Assembly: GCA_947304185.1 (NCBI GenBank)
Contig: CAMZAM010000014.1
Coordinates: 1 to 59,901 of the forward strand
DNA from: an uncultured Bacteroidales bacterium
GTDB taxonomy: Bacteria; Bacteroidota; Bacteroidia; Bacteroidales; F082
Reading direction: 5' to 3'
DNA: 59,901 bases
Position numbers and translations under genes: made by a program. Shown one piece after another: positions 55,371 to 59,901 of this stretch (position 1 is its first letter; the number at the start of each line of letters is the position of its first letter). The notes beneath the pieces were generated by a model, which saw only the letters and a program-made list of their open reading frames with translations, was not told where the DNA came from and searched no databases.

Positions 55371-55406
55371 AAAAAAAATCGCTGCGGATCCCACAGCGAT
55401 TTTTTC
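55371..55406 (-). terminator. Terminator after rpsU
   Basis: AATCGCTG and CAGCGATT flank a 9-base loop; the stem is bordered by A-run and T-run, so it can work on both strands. It ends the rpsU transcript before the xerC promoter. Confidence 0.85.
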
Positions 55407-55436
55407 TTGATTCTATTCTTGCTAAGTGTGAATCGA

Positions 55437-55634
55437 TTAGGCGTTTTCTTCAGCCTGACGGAGTTTCTGAACGTAGATAGCCTTCTGAAGAGCCTCACGT
55501 TTGATAACTGATGGTTTTGTGAACTTCTGGCGGTTGCGCAATTCTTTCACAACACCGGTTTTCTCATACTTTCTCTTGTAGCGTTTTAAAGCGCGATCGA
55601 TGCTTTCACCGTCTTTTACAGGAATAATAATCAT
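55437..55634 (-). CDS. rpsU: 30S ribosomal protein S21
   Basis: A 65-residue basic protein (IIIPVKDGESIDRALKRYKR, KYEKTGVVKELRNRQKFTKP). In Bacteroidota ribosomes S21, with S18 and S6, holds the anti-Shine-Dalgarno end of 16S rRNA, which explains why leaders in this window mostly lack Shine-Dalgarno sequences. Upstream of the ATG is a purine tract (AAAGAGAGAG), a partial Shine-Dalgarno. Confidence 0.96.
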   Translation of the reverse strand: MIIIPVKDGESIDRALKRYKRKYEKTGVVKELRNRQKFTKPSVIKREALQKAIYVQKLRQAEENA

Positions 55635-55695
55635 TTTTAATACTCTCTCTTTCTTTTAATTGTTAAACTAAAAAAATTGTCTCAAAACGAGTGTG

Positions 55696-55703
55696 CAAAA
55701 ATA
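55696..55703 (-). promoter_or_regulatory. -7 promoter box of rpsU
   Basis: TATTTTTG on the minus strand, about 60 bases upstream of the rpsU ATG. A TTG lies 22 bases further upstream (55726-55728). Confidence 0.6.
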
Positions 55704-55746
55704 CAACTTATTTTGATACCTTTAACAAAAATTTTTCAAATTTTTA

Positions 55747-55803
55747 CTTTGGCTGTTGGCTATTAGCTATTGGCAGCCAAAGGCCACCGGCCAAAAGCCA
55801 AAG
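55747..55803. repeat. TTGGCTATTGG-family repeat (copy 2)
   Basis: CTTTGGC (55747-55753) and GCCAAAG (55797-55803) bound a patch of GGCTGTTGGC, GGCTATTAGC and GGCCACCGGCC units. It occupies the gap between rpsU and the dipeptidyl peptidase gene. Confidence 0.8.
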
Positions 55804-55809
55804 TTGTTT

Positions 55810-58035
55810 CTATTTGTCAAGTAAGTGCTTGAACAAGAAATTATCAATCTTTGTGAACAGGTGCATTCTGCATTCGCCATCGCCGTATTCCTGATAGCCG
55901 CCGTAAATGCCGTGGTTTTTGTTAGGATAAATCATCAGGTCGAACTGCACGCCATTGGCAATCATCGACTTGATGAGCTCCATCGCATTCTGATAGTGAA
56001 CGTTATCATCGCCCGAGCCGTGGCAAAGCAGGTAGTTACCCTTAATCATAGCGGTGTTGCTAACAGGTGAATTGGCGTCGTAACCCTCAGGATTCTCCTG
56101 TGGTGTACGCATATAACGCTCAGTGTAGATATTGTCGTAATATCTCCAGTTTGTAACAGGTGCCACCGACACAGCAGTGCTGATGTAGTCAGCGCCCTTG
56201 GTGATACCGTTAGCTGCCATGAATCCGCCGTAGCTCCAGCCGTAGATGGCGATCTTCTCAGCATCAACATAAGGCTGATTGGCCATATATTTCGCCAAAG
56301 TGATCATGTCTTCGGTTTCGTATTTTCCGAGTTCGAGATATGTCATCTTCTTGAACATCTCGCCTTGAGCGCCACTGCCACGATTGTTGATTGAAACCGA
56401 GATAATGCCTTTCTGTGCAAGCAGCTGCATCCAGTCCCAATCGCTGTTATCCCACTGGTTGAGCACGGTCTGATGACCCGGACCGCCGTAAACATAAATC
56501 AACACAGGATATTTCTTGTTAGGATCGAAGTTTGGAGGCAGGATCCGCCACGCGTCAACGTCGACGGTGGTTCCGTCAGGCATAACAAACGCCGGATCGC
56601 TAATCTTGATGAGCTTTTTCTCACTGAGGTTGTAATCCTTCAGACGCTCAACAAGTTCGTGGTTATCTTCCAATACCCTCACAACCTTGCCTTTATTATT
56701 ATATAAGGTATATTCGTAAGGCTTCGTAACCGTCGAGTTGATATTGATGAAATACTTAAAGGTATTACTGAAACGAGCATTGTTAACTCCTTCATTACCA
56801 ATAATTTGACGCATCATACCTTTAAGATTCACTGCGTAAATCTGACGCTCTGTCGGTGAGTTTTTAGCAGCTTGAAAATAGATTTCTTTGCCATCGAAAC
56901 CATAAATCTTGGTAACATCCCAGTCGCCGAAAGTCAGTGCTCTGACGTTAGAGCCATCGAGTTGGCAGATGTAAATATGATTGTAGCCCGAGCGCTCGCT
57001 GGTGATGAGGAACTGCTTTCCATCCTTGAGGAATGTCCAGTCGTCGGTGATGTCGATATAATATTTGTTTGTCTCATCATAAAACACCTTTGACTCGCCT
57101 GTCGTAGCGTTAGCAGCAAGAATCTCAAGATGATTCTGATGACGGTTAAGTCGTTGAATAGCAAGCACATTAGCGTCTTGTGTCCATTTCATTCTCGGCA
57201 GATAGATATCGGTCTCTTCGCCAGTATCCATTTTCTTCGTCGAGCCGTTTTCGAGATTATAAACATAAACCTCAACCACAGAGTTGTCTTCGCCGGCCTT
57301 AGGATATTTGAAGCTGTACCATTCAGGATAAAGACCTTGAAACTCCTCCATTTGGAACTCTTTCACCTTCGACTCATCGAATTTGTAGTAAGCGATTTTT
57401 TTGCTGTCGGGTGACCAGAAGAAGCCCTGTGAGAAGCTGAATTCCTCCTCGTAGACCCAGTCAGGAGCACCATTAATAATATTGTTGTACAATCCGTCGA
57501 AAGTGAATTGTTTCTCTTCGTTTTTATTTAAGTCTTTGATAAACAAGTTGTTATCGCGCATAAAAGCGACTTTCGTACCATCAGGCGAGAAAGATGCAAG
57601 GCGCTGGCTTCCGTTATCTGAAAGAGGCTTGAGGCTCTTTGTCTTGATATCGTAAACATAATAATCGGCGGTGAACGAGTGGCGGTAGATGTAGTTCACG
57701 TTTGTAAGGAACAGTGCCTTCGACTCATCGTCGCTGAGAATGTAATTATAGGCGCGAATCGGGAGTGTGTCGCCTTCTGGAACGAGTTCCATAAAGCTGA
57801 ACAGAGTCTTGACTTTTTTGCCAGATTTATAATTATAAATATTGAATTCGCCGCGTTCGATGGTGCCGTAAGTCTCGCCATCGCGCATCGGATTCATGCC
57901 TCTCACGCCTTTGGTTTGGAATGTCGGGCGCTCGTAGAGGTCGGAAAGATCAATGTTTTTCTTTTCTTGTGCGTAGGTTGTAGCATTTAGGATTAAAGCT
58001 AATGCAATGATTAACAGATACTTAACTTTTTTCAT
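55810..58035 (-). CDS. S9 family peptidase (dipeptidyl-peptidase IV-like)
   Basis: A 741-residue exported serine peptidase. Signal peptide (MKKVKYLLIIALALILNATTYAQ); DPP IV-type beta-propeller (about 60-480, with SPDSKKIAYYKFDESKV); alpha/beta-hydrolase domain with nucleophile Ser in YGWSYGGFM, Asp in CHGSGDDNVH and His in PNKNHGI. It probably releases Xaa-Pro dipeptides in the periplasm. The reading frame is open up to 58206, but that extension would cross the -7 box (58057-58064) and tRNA-Val, so the start at 58035 is used. Confidence 0.95.
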   Translation of the reverse strand: MKKVKYLLIIALALILNATTYAQEKKNIDLSDLYERPTFQTKGVRGMNPMRDGETYGTIERGEFNIYNYKSGKKVKTLFSFMELVPEGDTLPIRAYNYILSDDESKALFLTNVNYIYRHSFTADYYVYDIKTKSLKPLSDNGSQRLASFSPDGTKVAFMRDNNLFIKDLNKNEEKQFTFDGLYNNIINGAPDWVYEEEFSFSQGFFWSPDSKKIAYYKFDESKVKEFQMEEFQGLYPEWYSFKYPKAGEDNSVVEVYVYNLENGSTKKMDTGEETDIYLPRMKWTQDANVLAIQRLNRHQNHLEILAANATTGESKVFYDETNKYYIDITDDWTFLKDGKQFLITSERSGYNHIYICQLDGSNVRALTFGDWDVTKIYGFDGKEIYFQAAKNSPTERQIYAVNLKGMMRQIIGNEGVNNARFSNTFKYFININSTVTKPYEYTLYNNKGKVVRVLEDNHELVERLKDYNLSEKKLIKISDPAFVMPDGTTVDVDAWRILPPNFDPNKKYPVLIYVYGGPGHQTVLNQWDNSDWDWMQLLAQKGIISVSINNRGSGAQGEMFKKMTYLELGKYETEDMITLAKYMANQPYVDAEKIAIYGWSYGGFMAANGITKGADYISTAVSVAPVTNWRYYDNIYTERYMRTPQENPEGYDANSPVSNTAMIKGNYLLCHGSGDDNVHYQNAMELIKSMIANGVQFDLMIYPNKNHGIYGGYQEYGDGECRMHLFTKIDNFLFKHLLDK

Positions 58036-58056
58036 TTTGTTATAGATTTGAAATTT

Positions 58057-58064
58057 CAAAGATA
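58057..58064 (-). promoter_or_regulatory. -7 promoter box of the DPP IV-like gene
   Basis: TATCTTTG on the minus strand, 21 bases upstream of the ATG at 58035. Confidence 0.6.
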
Positions 58065-58088
58065 TGAAAAAATTTTTTACAAAAAAAG

Positions 58089-58119
58089 TTTGTTGGAATA
58101 AAAATTTGTTGTACTTTTG
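58089..58119 (+). promoter_or_regulatory. Promoter of the tRNA-Val genes
   Basis: TTTG (58089-58092), 19-base spacer, TACTTTTG (58112-58119). Transcription would start near 58126, a few bases before the first tRNA. Confidence 0.75.
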
Positions 58120-58130
58120 CACCCGCAAAT

Positions 58131-58205
58131 GGGACGGTAGCTCAGTTGGTTTAGAGCGCATGCTTGACAGGCATGAGGTCACAAGTTCGATCCTTGTTCG
58201 CCCCA
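58131..58205 (+). tRNA. tRNA-Val (GAC)
   Basis: A 75-base cloverleaf with anticodon stem CATGC/GCATG, loop TTGACAG (GAC) and T-loop TTCGATC. Acceptor GGGACGG/TCGCCCC has an A-C mismatch at pair 4-69. Followed by its own terminator. Confidence 0.93.
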
Positions 58206-58208
58206 CAG

Positions 58209-58231
58209 AAAGACGCTGAAAAGCGTCTTTT
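58209..58231 (+). terminator. Terminator after tRNA-Val (GAC)
   Basis: AAAGACGC (58209-58216) pairs with GCGTCTTT (58223-58230), followed by T. It lies 4 bases after the tRNA. Confidence 0.8.
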
Positions 58232-58243
58232 GTATCAACGGGA

Positions 58244-58318
58244 GGGACGTTAGCCCAGTTGGTTTAGAGCGCTGCCTTCACACGGCAGAGGTCACTGGTT
58301 CGAGTCCAGTACGACCCA
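58244..58318 (+). tRNA. tRNA-Val (CAC)
   Basis: A 75-base cloverleaf with anticodon stem CTGCC/GGCAG, loop TTCACAC (CAC) and T-loop TTCGAGT. Acceptor GGGACGT/ACGACCC has an A-A mismatch at pair 4-69, and the D-stem GCCC/GAGC has a C-A mismatch. Confidence 0.9.
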
Positions 58319-58320
58319 CA

Positions 58321-58348
58321 AAAAAGACGCAGGAATGCGTCTTTTTTT
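58321..58348 (+). terminator. Terminator after tRNA-Val (CAC)
   Basis: AAAAAGACGC (58321-58330), loop AGGAAT, GCGTCTTTTTTT. Its stem sequence matches the first tRNA-Val terminator. Confidence 0.88.
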
Positions 58349-58349
58349 G

Positions 58350-58411
58350 CTATTGGCACTTGGCTTTTGGCTATTGGTTTTAAGCCAACGGCCAATAGCT
58401 AATAGCCAAAG
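58350..58411. repeat. TTGGCTATTGG-family repeat (copy 3)
   Basis: TTGGCTATTGG (58367-58377) faces CCAATAGC and AATAGCCAA units (58392-58409). It lies between the tRNA-Val terminator and the aminotransferase promoter. Confidence 0.8.
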
Positions 58412-58433
58412 TAAAATTATTTTCGAAATTCCT

Positions 58434-58463
58434 TTTGTTTTCATAAAAATCTTCGTAATTTTG
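58434..58463 (+). promoter_or_regulatory. Promoter of the aminotransferase gene
   Basis: TTTG (58434-58437), 18-base spacer, TAATTTTG (58456-58463). Predicted start near 58470, 42 bases before the ATG. Confidence 0.7.
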
Positions 58464-58511
58464 CATCGCAAATTTTGAAAACGGAAATAATTAAAAATCA
58501 ACGATATTATC

Positions 58512-59828
58512 ATGAAGAATAACGTAATTCCAGTAGAAGTAGCAAAGAAAGTTTTCGCTGATAGCAACCTCGCATGCGTTGGCAGAGCAGGTATCCGTGA
58601 GATCAACAAGCTTGCATTCGATCTTGAGGCGGCAAGCGGCGTGAAGTTCATCCACATGGAGCTTGGCAATCCTGGTCTTCCTGCAGCACAGGCAGGCATC
58701 GATGCACAGGTTGAAGCGGTGAAGAGAGGCGTGGCAGCGACATATCCTCCAATCGACGGCGTGCCGGCATTGAAGAAAGAGGCATCACGTTTCATCAAGA
58801 ACTTCCTCGACCTCGACATTGCTCCAGCCAACTGCATCCCTACAGTGGGTTCGATGCAGGGCGCTTTCGCATCGTTTATGATCACAGGTCATCTCAACAA
58901 GGGAAAAGACACCATGTTGTTTATCGACCCGGGCTTCCCGGTGCACAAGTTCCAGTGCAAGGTTTTGGGTATCCCGATGGAGCATTTCGACATCTACAAC
59001 TACCGTGGTGAGAAGCTTCGCGCGAAACTCGAGGAAATACTGAAGACAGGTAAGATTCACAGCATGCTGTATTCGAATCCTAACAACCCGACTTGGGTGT
59101 GCCTCACCGACGAAGAACTCAAGATTATCGGCGAACTCGCGAATAAATATGACGTCATCGTTCTCGAAGACCTCGCCTACTTCGGCATGGACTTCCGTAA
59201 AGACTACAGCCATCCGGGAGAGGCTCCATTCCAGCCTACCGTTGGTAAATATGCCGACAACTACATGTTGATGATTTCAAGCTCGAAGGCATTCAGCTTT
59301 GCTGGCGAACGTTGTGCCATCCTCGCCATCAGCGACAAACTCGCAGCACGCCACTACCCTGATTTGAAGGCATTCTGCGGACAGGAGATCTTCTTACGCG
59401 GCATCCTCTTTGGAGCATTACACCCGCTGACATCAGGCGTTGCACACTCGGCACAGTACGCTTTGACTGGCGTTTTGAAGGCTGTTAACGATGGCATCTA
59501 CAACTACCGCGATGACGTATTGGAATATGGCAAGAAGGCAAAATTGATGAAAGATGCTTTCCTGGCAGCTGGTTTCTACATCACATATGATGAGGACCTC
59601 GGAGAGCCTATCGCCGACGGATTCTATTTCACCTACTGCTATCCAGGCTTCAAGGGCGCCGACCTCGTCGAAGAGATGATGTACTACGGCATCTCGGCTA
59701 TCTCGTTGGATACCTGCGGCAGCGACAAGCAAGGCATCCGCGCCTGCACCTCGCTCATCAAACGCGATGAGATTCCAGTGCTCGCTGAGAGATTGCAGCT
59801 GTTTGCAAAGGATCATCCAGTGAAATAA
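58512..59828 (+). CDS. Class I/II pyridoxal phosphate aminotransferase
   Basis: A 438-residue fold-type I aminotransferase. The PLP lysine is in SSSKAFSFAGERC, the cofactor-contact segments are SNPNNPTW and VLEDLAYFGMD, and the substrate-binding Arg region is GIRACTS. Length and order fit the aspartate aminotransferase superfamily; the amino donor and acceptor cannot be told from sequence alone. It is monocistronic in this window with its own promoter. Confidence 0.9.
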   Translation: MKNNVIPVEVAKKVFADSNLACVGRAGIREINKLAFDLEAASGVKFIHMELGNPGLPAAQAGIDAQVEAVKRGVAATYPPIDGVPALKKEASRFIKNFLDLDIAPANCIPTVGSMQGAFASFMITGHLNKGKDTMLFIDPGFPVHKFQCKVLGIPMEHFDIYNYRGEKLRAKLEEILKTGKIHSMLYSNPNNPTWVCLTDEELKIIGELANKYDVIVLEDLAYFGMDFRKDYSHPGEAPFQPTVGKYADNYMLMISSSKAFSFAGERCAILAISDKLAARHYPDLKAFCGQEIFLRGILFGALHPLTSGVAHSAQYALTGVLKAVNDGIYNYRDDVLEYGKKAKLMKDAFLAAGFYITYDEDLGEPIADGFYFTYCYPGFKGADLVEEMMYYGISAISLDTCGSDKQGIRACTSLIKRDEIPVLAERLQLFAKDHPVK

Positions 59829-59849
59829 CCTCTCCCTTGGGGAACGCCA

Positions 59850-59901
59850 TAGTTGTGGGGGCGCCGGGGCGCGCCCCCCCAAAGAAAAAAAAAAAAAAAC
59901 C
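59850..59901. other. GC-rich palindrome and poly-A at the sequence end
   Basis: GGGGCGC repeats and GGGGCGCGCCCC are followed by a C-run and a long A-run. It could be a terminator or repeat, but at the very edge of the window it more likely reflects low-quality or ambiguous assembly. Confidence 0.5.

Noticed and set aside
58036..58206. Extended N-terminus of the DPP IV-like gene
   Set aside because: It would run through tRNA-Val and the promoter boxes and put 57 residues ahead of a good signal peptide.
58292..58885. 197-codon minus-strand ORF near tRNA-Val
   Set aside because: Antisense to tRNA-Val, repeat DNA and the start of the aminotransferase gene; no domain.

Overview
The window is a contiguous piece of a Bacteroidota chromosome, most likely order Bacteroidales. 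The evidence is the repeated promoter box TAnnTTTG with an upstream TTG about 19 bases away, the near absence of Shine-Dalgarno sequences, several secreted proteins ending in type IX secretion system (T9SS) sorting domains, and gene orders typical of the phylum: bamD-omega-coaBC-DUF4835-recN, rpsU-xerC-hpf-tRNAs-tuf-tRNA-Trp-secE-nusG-rplKAJL-rpoBC-DUF3467, and pyrB-pyrI. Genus and species cannot be read from this sequence. The final bases (poly-A after a GC-rich palindrome) look like a contig edge.

Layout. 0.1-5.8 kb: a secreted endonuclease/exonuclease/phosphatase-fold protein and an MFS exporter (both minus), then a plus-strand operon of a Nudix hydrolase, an ADP-forming acyl-CoA synthetase and an Mpv17-like membrane protein. 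5.8-9.5 kb: a large T9SS-exported endonuclease I protein with a duplicated module, followed by a small protein with a C-terminal sorting-tag-like tail. 9.6-11.8 kb: an ABC transporter operon ending in a GntR/YtrA-type regulator, with a perfect palindrome at the predicted transcription start. 11.8-14.7 kb: an M16 zinc protease. 14.7-19.7 kb (minus): the bamD, omega, coaBC, DUF4835/PorD-like, recN cluster. 19.7-28.1 kb: a T9SS M14 carboxypeptidase, dapA, a DUF6913-like protein, an MBL hydrolase (plus), and the argS-rsmE-DUF4159-zinc-ribbon operon.

28.1-38.4 kb is the main accessory block: a five-gene, AT-rich, minus-strand operon. It encodes a lipoprotein of unknown family, a T9SS protein, a YadA-head/tail-fibre-like secreted protein, a 142-residue signal-peptide/YD-motif/T9SS-tail protein, and a 2067-residue SpvB/FG-GAP/RHS protein resembling a fused TcB-TcC toxin cocoon. 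Its C-terminal 230 residues are unrecognised. This is the best candidate for an undescribed system. Next to it, pyrBI is preceded by a leader that looks like a transcription attenuator with mutually exclusive hairpins and a leader ORF.

40.4-58.3 kb is core information processing: DUF3467, rpoC, rpoB, L7/L12, L10, L1, L11, NusG, SecE, tRNA-Trp, EF-Tu, five more tRNAs (including two identical tRNA-Thr(UGU) copies), HPF, a XerC-type recombinase and S21. Then come a dipeptidyl-peptidase IV-like enzyme, two tRNA-Val genes with their own terminators, and a PLP aminotransferase. Short repeat families are scattered between genes: GGGGCGAAT palindromes, TTGGCTATTGG inverted repeats and 7-bp tandem arrays. 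Several of them contain the stop codon of the neighbouring gene.
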